Shown: positions 1 through 10,734, numbered from the stretch's first letter. The stretch is 64,000 nucleotides of DNA from Proteus appendicitidis (GCF_030271835.1 NZ_CP127389.1:1338001-1402000); one strand, 5' to 3'. The notes: generated by a model from the letters alone, not told the origin. Numbers and translations: made by a program.

Positions 1-1110
1 AAAATGAGCGAGTTAACCAAAGCGTTAGTCAGAAATCCTGACGAGTTGTCAGATGAAGATTTGCGTGAAGGTCTTGATGCAATGCAACAACTGTTAGGAC
101 ACTATTTTGCAGATCACGGTTCGTTGCTGTTTAAATCCCGCGCTCACCATCGCAAAGTTAACGAGCCTCATGTACGTGGCTGGCATGCCTTAGAAAATAT
201 CAATAAAGTGTTGGCAAAACCCAATCAGAGAAGTATTCGATTAATTATCTTGGGGATGTTTTCTTCTATCTTACAATCTCGTGGTAGTGTTGCACTTGAT
301 CCTTATGCAAGACCTATTGTGATTGTTGAAAACCCAGAAACGCGTTTACATCCTATTATGCTTTCGGTGGCTTGGGGATTACTCAATCTTTTCTCATTAC
401 AACGGATCACAACTACAAACTCAGGTGAACTGCTTTCACTCGCACCGCTGCAAAGCGTTTGTCGTTTAGTGCGTGATACCGATAAAGTTGCGGCTTACCG
501 TGTTGGAGATCAGCAACTACATTCTGATGAAGAGCGGCGTATCTCATTTCATATTCGTTATAACCGACCCTCTGCGTTATTTGCGCGCTGTTGGTTATTG
601 GTTGAAGGTGAAACAGAGATTTGGTTAATGAATGAATTGGCAAGGCAATGTAATTATTTCTTTGAAGCGGAAGGAATAAAAGTCATTGAGTTTGCTCAAT
701 GTGGGCTTAAGCCATTATTAAAGTACGCAACTTATATGGGTATAGAATGGCATACCTTAGTAGATGGTGATGAAGCGGGTAAGAAATATGCCGCGACCGT
801 TAAGGATTTTGCATTAAAAAGCAATGATGCAGAGCGTGATAGATTAACGAAGCTTCCTGCGTTAGATATGGAACATTTTTTATATAAAGAAGGCTTTCGC
901 AATGTATATCATGATGTCGCAGGTGTGCCAGATAATGAAAAATGGCCAACTCGACGCGTGATCATTAAAGCCATTCAACGTTCATCTAAGCCTGATCTCG
1001 CACTAACGGTAGCTAACAATGCGGCTCAACGTGGAGTAGACTCCATCCCTTCCATACTGAAAAGTATGTTCTCTCGTGTTGCATGGCTTGCAAGAGGCAA
1101 GGCGAATTAA
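1..1110 (+). CDS. ybjD: YbjD, OLD-family ATP-dependent endonuclease-like protein, 5' end outside window
   Basis: This is the C-terminal part of an overcoming-lysogenization-defect (OLD) family protein. The frame is open from base 1, so the ATG at 4 is probably internal and the N-terminal ATPase half lies upstream. Visible parts are the end of the ABC-type ATPase domain (the ENPETRLHP stretch, a Walker B/D-loop region) followed by a Toprim domain. Toprim motifs are VEGE at about residue 200 and DGD at about residue 254, counted from the ATG at 4. In the family these acidic residues bind the metal ions used for DNA cleavage. E. coli YbjD is about 550 residues, so roughly 180 residues are missing. 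It lies upstream of macAB, as in E. coli, but without ybjX between them. The cellular role of YbjD is not established. Confidence 0.88.
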   Translation, partial: KMSELTKALVRNPDELSDEDLREGLDAMQQLLGHYFADHGSLLFKSRAHHRKVNEPHVRGWHALENINKVLAKPNQRSIRLIILGMFSSILQSRGSVALDPYARPIVIVENPETRLHPIMLSVAWGLLNLFSLQRITTTNSGELLSLAPLQSVCRLVRDTDKVAAYRVGDQQLHSDEERRISFHIRYNRPSALFARCWLLVEGETEIWLMNELARQCNYFFEAEGIKVIEFAQCGLKPLLKYATYMGIEWHTLVDGDEAGKKYAATVKDFALKSNDAERDRLTKLPALDMEHFLYKEGFRNVYHDVAGVPDNEKWPTRRVIIKAIQRSSKPDLALTVANNAAQRGVDSIPSILKSMFSRVAWLARGKAN

Positions 1111-1168
1111 TTCAAATTCACTACATTTATGTAAGTAAGATAAATTCACAACATCTACACGTATTTTA

Positions 1169-1200
1169 TTTAGCTATGAGAATAAAATCTCATAGCTAAA
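1169..1200. terminator. Perfect 13-bp hairpin between ybjD and macA
   Basis: Arms 1169-1181 and 1188-1200 are perfect inverted repeats around a 6-base A-rich loop. There is no strong T-run on either side, so this may be a weak terminator for ybjD or a leader structure of macA, whose start codon is 45 bases further on. Confidence 0.45.
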
Positions 1201-1245
1201 GCTTTGTATGAGTTATGTCATCTTTATGTTTAAGAAGGAAGAATT

Positions 1246-2355
1246 ATGGCTTTTTTATCTTTAAAAAAGCGAGGGAAAGTGCTCACCCTTATTTTAATTG
1301 TTACAGCAATTGCGACGTACTTTTTTTTGCCAAAAGATAAGGCACCGATATATCAAACACAGCAGATCACACGAGGTGATCTGTCAAAAGAAGTCACCGC
1401 AACTGGTAAGCTTGATGCTGTGCGTAAAGTAGATGTAGGTGCGCAGGTTAGTGGTCAGCTACAAACTTTATATGTAAAAGAGGGCGATGCCGTTAAAAAA
1501 GGTGATTTATTGGCGATTATTGATCCTAAAAAAGCACAAAATGACGTCACAGAATCTCAAGAAACAAATAATGAGCTTAAAGCCAATCTTCAACAAGCAC
1601 AGGCTGAATTGCGTTTGGCGCAATTGACATATCAGCGACAATTAAAGTTGATTGCTACCCATGTTATTGCGCAAGAAGAGCTTGATCGTACTAGAACTGA
1701 TGTTGAAGTGAAAAAAGCGCGCATCATCACTTATCAAGCTCAAATTAAAAAGAACCAAGCGACATTAGATACCGCAAGAACGAATCTGCAATATACACGG
1801 ATAACTGCGCCAATGGATGGTGTTGTCACGTTTATTAAAACTCTTGAAGGTCAAACAGTGATTGCCGCGCAAGAAGCGCCTACGATTTTAACTTTAGCTG
1901 ATTTAGACACAATGCTGGTAAAAGCAGAAGTATCCGAAGCTGACGTTATTTATTTAAAGCCTGATCTCAGCGCTTCTTTTACTGTTTTAGGCGCGCCAGA
2001 TAAAGCCTTTAGCGGTAAATTAAAAGATATTCTTCCGACACCTGAAAAAATTAATGATGCTATTTTCTACTATGCGCGTTTTGAAGTGCCTAATGAACAA
2101 CATTTATTACGGTTGCAAATGACTGCACAAGTTAAAATCCTTATCGAAACTAAAAAAGGGGTGCTTCTTGTTCCGCTTTCGGTATTAGGTGAGGATGCTG
2201 GTATTAATGAATATTATGTTGATGTATTGGTTAATGGTCAGCCAGAAAGACGCACAGTAAAAATAGGTATGCGTACTGATGTTTATGCAGAAGTTCTCAG
2301 CGGATTGAAAGAAAACGATGAGGTTATTCTGGGTAAAACTTCAGGAGAAGCATAA
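1246..2355 (+). CDS. macA: MacA, periplasmic adaptor of the MacAB-TolC exporter
   Basis: This is a membrane fusion protein of 369 residues (E. coli MacA 371). It links the inner-membrane ABC transporter MacB to TolC for export of macrolides, and in some species enterotoxin or protoporphyrin. It begins with a short cytoplasmic basic stretch and one membrane anchor at about residues 12-29. A biotinyl-lipoyl-like half follows (VGAQVSGQL at about 65-73), then a long alpha-hairpin coiled coil at about 105-185, the second lipoyl half (APMDGVV), a beta-barrel and a membrane-proximal domain. An AAGGAAG ribosome binding site precedes the ATG. The stop codon overlaps the macB start by one base, so the two genes are translationally coupled. 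Confidence 0.96.
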   Translation: MAFLSLKKRGKVLTLILIVTAIATYFFLPKDKAPIYQTQQITRGDLSKEVTATGKLDAVRKVDVGAQVSGQLQTLYVKEGDAVKKGDLLAIIDPKKAQNDVTESQETNNELKANLQQAQAELRLAQLTYQRQLKLIATHVIAQEELDRTRTDVEVKKARIITYQAQIKKNQATLDTARTNLQYTRITAPMDGVVTFIKTLEGQTVIAAQEAPTILTLADLDTMLVKAEVSEADVIYLKPDLSASFTVLGAPDKAFSGKLKDILPTPEKINDAIFYYARFEVPNEQHLLRLQMTAQVKILIETKKGVLLVPLSVLGEDAGINEYYVDVLVNGQPERRTVKIGMRTDVYAEVLSGLKENDEVILGKTSGEA

Positions 2356-4301
2356 TGCCCGCATTATTAGAGCTAGATGAGGTTAGCCGTTTATATACCA
2401 ATGGTGAAGAAGAAACCGTTGTTCTCAATAAAGTCTCATTAACGATTAATGCTGGAGAAATGGTGGCGATTATCGGGGCTTCTGGCTCCGGTAAATCGAC
2501 TTTAATGAATATTTTAGGCTGCTTAGATAAACCAAGTAGCGGTGAATATAAAGTCGCAGGTCAAAGTGTTGCGAAAATGGAAGGCGACCAACTTGCAGCA
2601 TTACGCCGCGAGCATTTTGGTTTTATCTTTCAGCGCTACCATTTAATGTCGCATTTAAGTGCAGAACAGAATGTTGAAATTCCTGCGATTTATGCAGATA
2701 AAAATGCTACTCAAAGAAAAGAAAGGGCGCGTGAACTATTAACACGCTTAGGATTAGGGGATCGCGTTGATTATCGACCTAATCAACTCTCTGGCGGTCA
2801 GCAACAGCGCGTAAGTATTGCTAGAGCATTAATGAATGGTGGTGAAGTCATTCTTGCAGATGAGCCAACAGGGGCATTGGATAGTCATTCTGGCAAAGAG
2901 GTTATGTCTATTCTTAAGCAATTAAATGAACAAGGGCACACGGTTATTATCGTAACCCATGATCCTTTAATTGCAGCACAGGCTGAGCGAATTATAGAAA
3001 TAAAAGATGGTAAGATTATTAATGATAATTACCATCAAAGAACAGCAAATAAAGTTAAAAAAGAGACACCCCCTGTTTTAGCTTCTTCGTATTTTGGGCA
3101 AATATTCGGGCGTTTTACACAAGCATTAGATATGGCTTGGCGTGCAATGGTTGTGAATAAAATACGCACGTTGCTAACGATGCTCGGCATTATTATTGGT
3201 ATAGCCTCTGTCGTCACTATTATTGTGATTGGTGATGCCGCTAAAAGCATGGTGCTGGCAGATATAAAAGCGATTGGCTCTAATACTATTGATATCTATC
3301 CAGGGAAAGATTTTGGCAGCGATTCACCAGAAGATAGACAATCGTTAACATTGCAAGATGTCTTTGCTTTAAAACAACAATCTTATGTACAAGCTGTTAC
3401 ACCACAAGTGCAATTTAGCACACGATTACGCCGTGGAAATCAAGACTCGCCTGCATCTGTTGCGGGTGTTAGTGACGATTATTTCACTGTGTATGCCATG
3501 AAGTTTTCGCAAGGTGGTTCATTTACACCTGATATGATCGAGCGGCAAGCTCAAGTTGTCGTTATTGATGAAAATACCCGTCAGCGGTTTTTCCCTACCA
3601 AAAAAGAAGTTATTGGTGAGCAAATCATTATTCGCAATATTCCCTCGACCATTGTTGGTGTTATTGCAGAGAAGAAATCGGCTTTTGGCAATGGTCAATC
3701 GCTCAGAGTATGGGTACCTTACAGCACGCTAAATAGCCGTATTTTAAATCGAAGTTATCTTGATAGCATTACAGTAAGAGCAACGGAAGGCTATGATGCC
3801 AGCGTTGCGGAGCAACAAATTATCCGGTTATTAACGATCAGGCACGGTAAAAAAGATATTTTTACTTATAACCTTGATAGCTTTATTAAGGCTGCCGAAA
3901 GCACAACTCAAACAATGCAACTGTTTCTCACTTTAGTGGCCGTTATTTCATTAGTCGTGGGTGGGATTGGTGTCATGAATATTATGCTAGTTTCAGTGAC
4001 AGAAAGAACGCGAGAAATTGGGATTAGAATGGCGGTGGGTGCCAGAGCAAGTGATGTGATGCAACAATTCCTTATCGAGTCCGTATTGGTGTGTTTAGTT
4101 GGCGGGGTACTGGGAATAGGTCTTTCATTTGGTATTGCTATGGTGGCAAGTGTGATGTTGCCTGATTGGCATTTTGTATTCCAGCCTATCGCATTAGTGA
4201 GTGCTTTTATTTGTTCGACTGCCATTGGTGTTATTTTTGGATTTTTACCTGCAAGAAGTGCAGCAAAAATGAATCCAATAGATGCTCTCGCGAGAGAATA
4301 A
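2355..4301 (+). CDS. macB: MacB, ABC-type macrolide/peptide export ATPase-permease
   Basis: This is a 648-residue fused ABC exporter, as in E. coli. The N-terminal ATPase domain has Walker A GASGSGKST at about residue 41, the signature LSGGQQQR at about 145 and Walker B ILADEPTGALD at about 166. The permease part has one membrane helix at about 270-293, a large periplasmic domain at about 295-520 and three C-terminal helices at about 522-545, 571-598 and 611-632. This is the mechanotransmission type-VII topology. It works with MacA and an outer-membrane TolC encoded elsewhere. The start overlaps macA, and a strong hairpin terminator follows. Confidence 0.97.
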   Translation: MPALLELDEVSRLYTNGEEETVVLNKVSLTINAGEMVAIIGASGSGKSTLMNILGCLDKPSSGEYKVAGQSVAKMEGDQLAALRREHFGFIFQRYHLMSHLSAEQNVEIPAIYADKNATQRKERARELLTRLGLGDRVDYRPNQLSGGQQQRVSIARALMNGGEVILADEPTGALDSHSGKEVMSILKQLNEQGHTVIIVTHDPLIAAQAERIIEIKDGKIINDNYHQRTANKVKKETPPVLASSYFGQIFGRFTQALDMAWRAMVVNKIRTLLTMLGIIIGIASVVTIIVIGDAAKSMVLADIKAIGSNTIDIYPGKDFGSDSPEDRQSLTLQDVFALKQQSYVQAVTPQVQFSTRLRRGNQDSPASVAGVSDDYFTVYAMKFSQGGSFTPDMIERQAQVVVIDENTRQRFFPTKKEVIGEQIIIRNIPSTIVGVIAEKKSAFGNGQSLRVWVPYSTLNSRILNRSYLDSITVRATEGYDASVAEQQIIRLLTIRHGKKDIFTYNLDSFIKAAESTTQTMQLFLTLVAVISLVVGGIGVMNIMLVSVTERTREIGIRMAVGARASDVMQQFLIESVLVCLVGGVLGIGLSFGIAMVASVMLPDWHFVFQPIALVSAFICSTAIGVIFGFLPARSAAKMNPIDALARE

Positions 4302-4336
4302 CGCAAGCTAAATGCTAACTATAAGCTAACCATAAG

Positions 4337-4372
4337 ATAAAAGCCCTTGAAACATAAAGGGCTTTTATTTGA
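4337..4372. terminator. Bidirectional rho-independent terminator between macB and cspD
   Basis: A perfect 12-bp stem has arms 4337-4348 and 4357-4368 with an 8-base loop. It is A-rich on the left and T-rich on the right, so it can stop both macB (plus) and the convergent cspD (minus). Confidence 0.88.
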
Positions 4373-4461
4373 ATGAATTAGGTATTCTATTTGACTAAAA
4401 ATACCCAACTATTATGAGTAAAAGGTATTTTTATTGGGATCACCTATGCTGTAATTACCTT

Positions 4462-4671
4462 CTATTCGATAATAGGAATGATAAGGTCGGCATGATCACC
4501 CTTAGGTCCTTTTATCGTGCTATAATTAACTTTCTGCCCCGCTTTAAGTGTGCGGTAACCTTCCATTCTGATTGTTGAATAGTGGGCAAAAATATCATCG
4601 CCACCTTTTGCTGGGGTAATAAAACCAAAACCCTTAGCGTTATTGAACCACTTTACTGTACCTGTCTCCAT
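4462..4671 (-). CDS. cspD: CspD, stationary-phase cold-shock-like DNA-binding protein
   Basis: This is a 69-residue single cold-shock domain. The N-terminus METGTVKWFNNAKGFGFI contains RNP1 (KGFGFI), and RNP2 is DIFAHYS. The HYSTI segment and the position divergent from clpSA match CspD rather than the cold-inducible Csps. E. coli CspD (74 residues) inhibits replication as a toxin-like single-strand binder and is degraded by Lon. This copy lacks the last few residues of the E. coli tail. The upstream gap to clpS (about 290 bases) carries both divergent promoters. Confidence 0.93.
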   Translation of the reverse strand: METGTVKWFNNAKGFGFITPAKGGDDIFAHYSTIRMEGYRTLKAGQKVNYSTIKGPKGDHADLIIPIIE

Positions 4672-4959
4672 ACTTAGCTTCTCTCATATACTTGTATTTA
4701 TTTGTTTAACATCACTTTCAGTATATTTACTGAGCTGTTCATAAAACATACTCTATTTTATTGTTTCAATCGTCAAGAGGTGAAGAGGGTAGAAAGTGTT
4801 TCGGGTAGATGAAATTTTGATGTAGCTAACGCTTTGTAATTTTTTGAATGTAAAAAGAAGGAATAAAAAAGCGTTGATAGGCAGACTTTCCTGTGAGATG
4901 GTAAACTAAATGTCATAATTGAAAGTGACGTTTAACAAAACTATGAGTAATACAAAACA

Positions 4960-5274
4960 ATGGGTCAGTTTGATTTTTTAACAGAAACCACGTTAAGGGA
5001 AGATGTTCATCAGAAAAATGAGCCACCATCAATGTATAAGGTGATCTTGAATAATGATGATTACACCCCCATGGATTTTGTTGTAGAAGTGCTTACGATG
5101 TATTTTTTCCTTAGCGAGGAAAAAGCAACGCAAATTATGTTGGACGTTCATCATAAAGGAAAAGGAGTTTGTGGGGTTTATAGTGCGGACATTGCTGAAA
5201 CAAAAGTGGCGCAAGTTAATCTGTATGCGAGAGAAAACGAATACCCACTTTTATGTACTCTTGAACAGGCATGA
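4960..5274 (+). CDS. clpS: ClpS, N-degron adaptor for ClpA
   Basis: This is a 104-residue adaptor that delivers N-end-rule substrates to ClpAP. The ClpS core runs from [17 protein letters not shown] (about residues 23-39) to the C-terminal [15 protein letters not shown]. The DD of NNDDYTP and the Met of TPMDFV form the pocket for the N-terminal residue in the family. It lies 30 bases before clpA in the same direction. The start is uncertain because no clear ribosome binding site precedes the ATG at 4960. An overlapping +1-frame ATG at 4943 encodes residues that resemble the usual enterobacterial ClpS N-terminus (see findings). The middle segment [12 protein letters not shown] is more divergent than in E. 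coli. Confidence 0.93.
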   Translation: MGQFDFLTETTLREDVHQKNEPPSMYKVILNNDDYTPMDFVVEVLTMYFFLSEEKATQIMLDVHHKGKGVCGVYSADIAETKVAQVNLYARENEYPLLCTLEQA

Positions 5275-5304
5275 TCCGGTTAGTCTTTTAAGGAGGAGGT
5301 GCTT

Positions 5305-7596
5305 ATGCTTAATCACGAATTAGAGCTGAGTCTTAATGTTGCATTCGCGAAAGCCCGTGATAACAGACACGAATTTATGACTGTAGAGCACCTGCTGTTG
5401 GCGCTATTAAGTAATAAATCGGCACGCGAAGCATTGGAAGCTTGTAAAGTCGATCTAGCAGTCTTACGCGAAGAGCTTGAAGTCTTTATTCGTAAAACAA
5501 CCCCAATTCTGCCTGAAAATGTGGACAGAGAAACACAGCCAACGCTGAGTTTTCAGCGTGTATTACAGCGCGCTGTTTTTCATGTTCAATCATCAGGTAA
5601 AAATGAAGTCTCTGGCGCAAATGTGCTGGTGGCTATTTTTAGTGAACAAGAGTCTCACGCAGCTTACCTATTACGTAAACACGACGTTAGTCGCCTTGAT
5701 GTCGTTAACTTTATTTCTCATGGCATTTCAAAAGAAGATCAACAAAACGAAGATCTTTCTGACATGAATGATATGAACGCACAATCTCAACAAGAGATGC
5801 CTCAAAGTGACGATCATATGGATAATTTTACCACTAACCTTAATCAGTTAGCGCGCCAAGGTAAAATTGATCCCCTAATTGGGCGTCAAGCTGAATTAGA
5901 AAGAACAATCCAAGTATTATGCCGTCGTCGCAAAAATAACCCATTATTAGTGGGTGAATCGGGTGTTGGTAAAACAGCTATCGCAGAAGGGCTTGCATGG
6001 CGTATTGAGCAAGATAATGTGCCTGATGTGATGAAAGGTTACACAATTTATTCACTCGATATTGGTTCGCTATTAGCGGGAACAAAATATCGTGGTGATT
6101 TCGAAAAACGCTTTAAAGCATTACTGAAAACCCTCGAAAAAGATGAAAAAAGCATCTTATTTATTGATGAGATCCACACCATTATTGGTGCAGGAGCGGC
6201 ATCGGGAGGACAAGTTGATGCGGCAAACTTAATTAAGCCATTGTTATCTGGTGGTCGAATTCGTGTTATAGGCTCTACGACTTATCAAGAATTTAGCAAT
6301 ATCTTTGAAAAAGACAGAGCGCTTGCGCGTCGTTTCCAAAAAATTGATGTAATTGAGCCATCTCCAGATGAGACGGTTTTGATCATCAAAGGATTGCGCC
6401 AGAAATACGAAGCACACCATGATGTGCGTTATACCAATAAAGCTATTCAGGCTGCGGTGGACTTATCGGTTAAATACATTACTGATAGGCATCTACCTGA
6501 TAAAGCTATTGATGTTATCGATGAAGCGGGTGCAAAAACACGTTTAATTGCACCAAGCAAACGTAAAAAAACCATTAATGTCTCAGATATTGAGTCGGTC
6601 GTGGCTAAAATTGCACGAATTCCTGAAAAAACAGTTTCTAGTAGCGACAAATCAATACTGAAAAATCTCGATAACCAATTAAAAATGTTGGTATTCGGTC
6701 AGGATCAAGCAATCCATGCCTTATCTGAATCGATTAAGATGAGCCGTGCTGGATTAAGCGAAGATAATAAACCGGTGGGTTCGTTCTTATTTGCGGGTCC
6801 TACTGGGGTAGGTAAAACGGAAGTCACTGTACAGTTAGCAAAAGCGTTGAATGTTAAACTGCTACGCTTTGATATGTCAGAATATATGGAAAGACATACG
6901 GTCAGTCGCTTAATTGGTGCTCCTCCTGGTTATGTTGGTTTTGACCAAGGTGGATTATTAACAGACGCTGTTATTAAAAATCCATATTCCGTTGTGTTAC
7001 TTGATGAAATTGAGAAAGCGCATCCTGATGTATTCAATATCCTGTTACAAGTAATGGATAACGGCACATTAACGGATAACAATGGGCGTAAAGCCGATTT
7101 CCGTAATGTTATTTTAGTGATGACAACTAATGCGGGCGTGCGTGAAACGCAACGTAAATCGATTGGGTTTACAGAGCAAGATAATAGCACTGATGCGATG
7201 GTCGAAATCAAAAAAGCCTTCTCACCTGAGTTCCGTAACCGTTTAGATAGTATTATTTGGTTTAATGCCTTATCACCAGAAATTATCTCTATGGTTGTGG
7301 ATAAATTTATTGTTGAACTGCAAGTGCAGTTAGATGATAAAGGGGTATCGCTAGAAGTTAGCCAAGAAGCACGTCAATGGTTATGTGATAAAGGCTATGA
7401 CAAAGCGATGGGCGCAAGACCAATGGCGCGTGTTATTCAAGAAAACTTGAAAAAACCATTAGCTAACGAGATTTTATTTGGTTCTCTTGTTAATGGCGGT
7501 TCAGTTTCAGTAACACTCGATAAGCTGGCAGGCAAATTGAATTATGAGTTTGTTAGCCAAGAGAAACTGGCTAAGAATGAAGATACTGTTATCTAA
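5305..7596 (+). CDS. clpA: ClpA, ATPase/unfoldase subunit of ClpAP protease
   Basis: This is an AAA+ unfoldase of 763 residues (E. coli 758) that forms hexamers on ClpP and degrades SsrA-tagged and N-degron proteins. Order: the N-domain that binds ClpS (about 1-145), an acidic Met/Gln-rich linker, the D1 ATPase with GESGVGKT at about 217, the D2 ATPase with GPTGVGKT at about 498, and a C-terminal D2-small domain. I chose the ATG at 5305 because AGGAGG at 5291-5296 sits at ideal spacing and the protein then begins [11 protein letters not shown] like its homologues. An in-frame GTG at 5299 is too close to the Shine-Dalgarno. It follows clpS and ends at a strong terminator. Confidence 0.97.
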   Translation: MLNHELELSLNVAFAKARDNRHEFMTVEHLLLALLSNKSAREALEACKVDLAVLREELEVFIRKTTPILPENVDRETQPTLSFQRVLQRAVFHVQSSGKNEVSGANVLVAIFSEQESHAAYLLRKHDVSRLDVVNFISHGISKEDQQNEDLSDMNDMNAQSQQEMPQSDDHMDNFTTNLNQLARQGKIDPLIGRQAELERTIQVLCRRRKNNPLLVGESGVGKTAIAEGLAWRIEQDNVPDVMKGYTIYSLDIGSLLAGTKYRGDFEKRFKALLKTLEKDEKSILFIDEIHTIIGAGAASGGQVDAANLIKPLLSGGRIRVIGSTTYQEFSNIFEKDRALARRFQKIDVIEPSPDETVLIIKGLRQKYEAHHDVRYTNKAIQAAVDLSVKYITDRHLPDKAIDVIDEAGAKTRLIAPSKRKKTINVSDIESVVAKIARIPEKTVSSSDKSILKNLDNQLKMLVFGQDQAIHALSESIKMSRAGLSEDNKPVGSFLFAGPTGVGKTEVTVQLAKALNVKLLRFDMSEYMERHTVSRLIGAPPGYVGFDQGGLLTDAVIKNPYSVVLLDEIEKAHPDVFNILLQVMDNGTLTDNNGRKADFRNVILVMTTNAGVRETQRKSIGFTEQDNSTDAMVEIKKAFSPEFRNRLDSIIWFNALSPEIISMVVDKFIVELQVQLDDKGVSLEVSQEARQWLCDKGYDKAMGARPMARVIQENLKKPLANEILFGSLVNGGSVSVTLDKLAGKLNYEFVSQEKLAKNEDTVI

Positions 7597-7640
7597 AGAT
7601 AGCGGTTAATCTCACTAAGCTATATAAGTTATAAAAGCAT

Positions 7641-7688
7641 ACACCACAGGTGAGCATCAATAAATGCCTTGCCTGTGGTGTTTTTTTT
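7641..7688 (+). terminator. Strong rho-independent terminator after clpA
   Basis: A 10-bp perfect stem (7641-7650 with 7672-7681) encloses a smaller GCAT/ATGC stem and is followed by eight T residues. It separates clpA from the convergent infA and could also stop infA transcripts, though the reverse T-run is weak. Confidence 0.9.
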
Positions 7689-7728
7689 CACCCGTTATAT
7701 GACAATAGCGGGAGAGAACAGATTGGGA

Positions 7729-7947
<219 letters not shown>

Positions 7948-8286
7948 CTAATCCTCTAAGTTTTAATAACCATATTTTTTAAACGGCAAGATAATGCCGA
8001 AAATATTGTCCTATGTAAAGGAATGTTATTGGATAGCAATGGTGTTTACCTTGCTATTGCACTTAACATCCTTACCGCAACTTGCGTTTTACTTTGCTAA
8101 AGTAAAAGTAATAACAGAAGTCGTAATTCTTTATTTTGTGGTATTTGTAGCAATAAAATAACAGCACCCTAACCACATAATGGGTGTGTAAGATAAAATT
8201 TTTGTATAAACCTTTTTGCATAAATAACAGAATGACATTCTCAATTCTGTCTTAAATAAGAAGGGCTTTACAAAAACAAGCAGTGA
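7948..8286. other. infA upstream region / aat downstream region, no gene seen
   Basis: This 339-base AT-rich gap must contain the infA promoter(s) and the end of the aat message. I see no open frame of note and no tRNA. It holds three inverted repeats. CGGCA/TGCCG (7984-7999) is in the infA leader. ATAGCAA/TTGCTAT has arms 8033-8039 and 8051-8057. A perfect 9-bp palindrome has arms 8087-8095 and 8099-8107. No clear T-tailed terminator for aat was found. Confidence 0.6.
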
Positions 8287-8979
8287 TTATAATTCCAACG
8301 ATTGCTGATACCAACACTTTTTATCAATAATCACTTTTTTCCAACGAGATAACGTAACTAAATAATGTTCACGAGAGATCTCAGTCGCACCTAACGAGGC
8401 AGTATGAGAGTTTAGCACCTGACAATCAAATAGTTGACCCCCATAACGAAGAAAATGGTTATAAAAAGCAATAAAGGCACATTTAGAAGCGTTATCTCTA
8501 CGGCTAAACATAGATTCGCCACAAAAAACGGCACCCATGTTTACACCATATAATCCTCCAACGAGTTCATCACCTTCCCAAACCTCAACAGAGTGAGCTT
8601 CACCTTGTTGATGAAGTTCTTCATAACCTGCTTTGATATCAGGACCTATCCACGTTCCTTCTTCACGTACAGAACATGCTTCAATCACTGAAGTAAAGGC
8701 ATGATTTAACGTAATTTTATAAGGCTGATGCCGAATAAATTTACGTAAACTGCGCCCAATATGCAAATCACCAGCCGGTAAAACGGCTCTTGGATCGGGT
8801 GACCACCATAATGGTTCTTCATTAGGGAAATACCAAGGGAAAATACCCGATTGATACGCAACACGTAATCGCGAAAGGGAGATTTCTCCCCCTATCGCTA
8901 ATAAACCATTAGGCTCTTTTAACGCTAAGTGAGGCTCTGGAAAATCTAAATCACTATCATCCAATTGAAACAACGGCAT
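8287..8979 (-). CDS. aat: Leucyl/phenylalanyl-tRNA--protein transferase
   Basis: This 230-residue enzyme (E. coli Aat 234) transfers Leu or Phe from aminoacyl-tRNA to N-terminal Arg or Lys of proteins, creating N-degrons read by ClpS-ClpA. Family hallmarks are [12 protein letters not shown] near residue 24, the GIFPWY motif near 45, [11 protein letters not shown] near 58 and [20 protein letters not shown] near 142. It is downstream of cydC with about one base between the cydC stop and its ATG, so it is the last gene of a cydD-cydC-aat operon. Its product acts in the same pathway as the nearby clpSA. Confidence 0.97.
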   Translation of the reverse strand: MPLFQLDDSDLDFPEPHLALKEPNGLLAIGGEISLSRLRVAYQSGIFPWYFPNEEPLWWSPDPRAVLPAGDLHIGRSLRKFIRHQPYKITLNHAFTSVIEACSVREEGTWIGPDIKAGYEELHQQGEAHSVEVWEGDELVGGLYGVNMGAVFCGESMFSRRDNASKCAFIAFYNHFLRYGGQLFDCQVLNSHTASLGATEISREHYLVTLSRWKKVIIDKKCWYQQSLEL

Positions 8980-8980
8980 A

Positions 8981-10732
8981 TTATGCCTCGTGAGTTGGTG
9001 TTAATAGAGCCTGTCTTTGATGAAATTTAGCATAATGCCCTTGTTGTTGTAACAACGAAGCATGAGTGCCTGTTTCAACGATTTTTCCGCCATCCATAAC
9101 GCAGATTTTATCCATTTTATCTAAACCGTGAAGTCTGTGAGTGATCATTAATACAGCCTTACCTTGGCAATGCTGATGTAAGAGCGCAAGGATCTGCTGT
9201 TCTGTATCGGCATCAAGGCCTTCTGTTGGCTCATCAAGCAATACAAGAGGGGCATTGTGGAGTAACGCTCTTGCCAGACCTAAACGTCGCTGCTCGCCAC
9301 CAGAGAGCTGTCTACCACCATCACCCATCCATGCATTTAAGCCTTCATCATTTTCAAGTAGCTGCCCAAGACCCACTTGCTGAAGAACATCTTTAAGCTC
9401 TTCATCTGTTGCCTGTTCTTTGGCCATCAATAGATTTTCTCTTAATGTGTGGCTAAAGACATGAACGCGTTGAGGGACAACGGACATCATTGAACGTAAT
9501 GTCGCTTCATCATAATCAGCAATAGGCAAATTATTTAAGCTGATAGTACCGTGAGTCGGATCAAAAGCCCGATTGATCAACTGCAACAGAGTCGATTTAC
9601 CACACCCCGTTTTTCCTAATAAGGCAATGTGTTGTCCTGCTTCAATCGTTAAATCAACGTGATTGATGACTTGCATTGGTTGAGCTGGATAAGTAAAGCA
9701 AATATCGCGCATTGTCAGTGTGGCATGATTGTTTGTTTCTCCTCCTTTTTCAGGAAAAGTGACATCCGGTTTTTGCTCAATTAAATGAGAAATACGTGTT
9801 GCAGATGTCATTACTTGACCTAAATGCTGGAAAGCAACAGTAACAGGCGCTAAAGACTCAAATGCTGCCAATGCACAGAATGTAAATAAGGCAATTAACG
9901 CTTCTGGCATAAAACTATTGTCGATACCATCAGCCGCAAGCCATAAAATTAATGTTGCTGTTAGACCTGATGCGAGGATCATTAATGATTGCGATAAGCC
10001 GGTTAAGTTTGCTTGTTGTGCTTGTCTACGCAGCCATTTAGCTTCAAGTTGCGCCAAATTTTGTCTAAAACGAGGTAATGCGCCAAAAACAGTTAGCTCG
10101 GCTTGTCCTTGCAACATGCTGGTTAATACTGTGCGATATTGACCTCGTAAGTCGGTGAGATCACGGCCAATAGGTTTTCCTGCGTAGTAGAATACGAAAG
10201 GCAAAACAATCAGCAAGGTAAGCATAATGCCACCCAGCGTATTGGCTAAACGAGCATCGATTAAACCAAGACCAAACATAATTGCCATAATGACAACAAA
10301 AGCGGCAATAATAGGGGAAATAACGCGAATATAAAGGTGATCGAGCGTTTCAACATCAGCAACTAAGCGGTTAAGTAATTCACCTTGACGAAAACGTGCA
10401 ATTCCACCCGGTGAAAGAGGGAGGATCTTTTTAAAGGTGAATACACGTAAGTGCGATAATACGCGAAACGTTGCGTCATGACTGACAAGTCTTTCAAAAT
10501 AACGACCCGCAGTACGAAAAATTGCTGCACCTCGAACACCCGCTGCTGGTAGCATATAGTTAAAGCTATAAATACCCGCAAAACCCGCAAGAGATGTACC
10601 TGCTAAAAACCAGCCCGATAGTGTTAAAAGACCAATACTTGCCAGTAAAGTCAGAATTGCAAGGATAATCCCCAGCAATAACATAAACCAGTGACGGCGA
10701 TAGAGCGCAAGAAAAGGAAGCAATACTCTCAT
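8981..10732 (-). CDS. cydC: CydC, half of the CydDC glutathione/cysteine ABC exporter
   Basis: This inner-membrane ABC exporter subunit has 583 residues (E. coli 573), with six predicted transmembrane helices in the N-terminal half and an ATPase domain in the C-terminal half. The latter has Walker [12 protein letters not shown], signature LSGGEQRR and Walker [13 protein letters not shown]. With CydD it exports cysteine and glutathione to the periplasm, which is needed for assembly of cytochrome bd and c-type cytochromes. It follows cydD with a two-base gap and directly precedes aat. Confidence 0.96.
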   Translation of the reverse strand: MRVLLPFLALYRRHWFMLLLGIILAILTLLASIGLLTLSGWFLAGTSLAGFAGIYSFNYMLPAAGVRGAAIFRTAGRYFERLVSHDATFRVLSHLRVFTFKKILPLSPGGIARFRQGELLNRLVADVETLDHLYIRVISPIIAAFVVIMAIMFGLGLIDARLANTLGGIMLTLLIVLPFVFYYAGKPIGRDLTDLRGQYRTVLTSMLQGQAELTVFGALPRFRQNLAQLEAKWLRRQAQQANLTGLSQSLMILASGLTATLILWLAADGIDNSFMPEALIALFTFCALAAFESLAPVTVAFQHLGQVMTSATRISHLIEQKPDVTFPEKGGETNNHATLTMRDICFTYPAQPMQVINHVDLTIEAGQHIALLGKTGCGKSTLLQLINRAFDPTHGTISLNNLPIADYDEATLRSMMSVVPQRVHVFSHTLRENLLMAKEQATDEELKDVLQQVGLGQLLENDEGLNAWMGDGGRQLSGGEQRRLGLARALLHNAPLVLLDEPTEGLDADTEQQILALLHQHCQGKAVLMITHRLHGLDKMDKICVMDGGKIVETGTHASLLQQQGHYAKFHQRQALLTPTHEA

Positions 10733-10734
10733 GA

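Noticed and set aside
1..1110. OLD-family nuclease as part of a Gabija-like defence system
   Set aside because: The close match and gene order fit the conserved chromosomal gene ybjD. No UvrD-like helicase partner follows; macAB does.
3908..4306. 132-codon open frame on the minus strand opposite macB
   Set aside because: It lies wholly within the coding sequence of macB, with no ribosome binding site or recognisable domain. It is a shadow of macB codon structure.
7597..7728. A serine tRNA gene between clpA and infA, as in E. coli
   Set aside because: No cloverleaf or conserved tRNA arms can be found in the 132 bases; they contain a terminator only.
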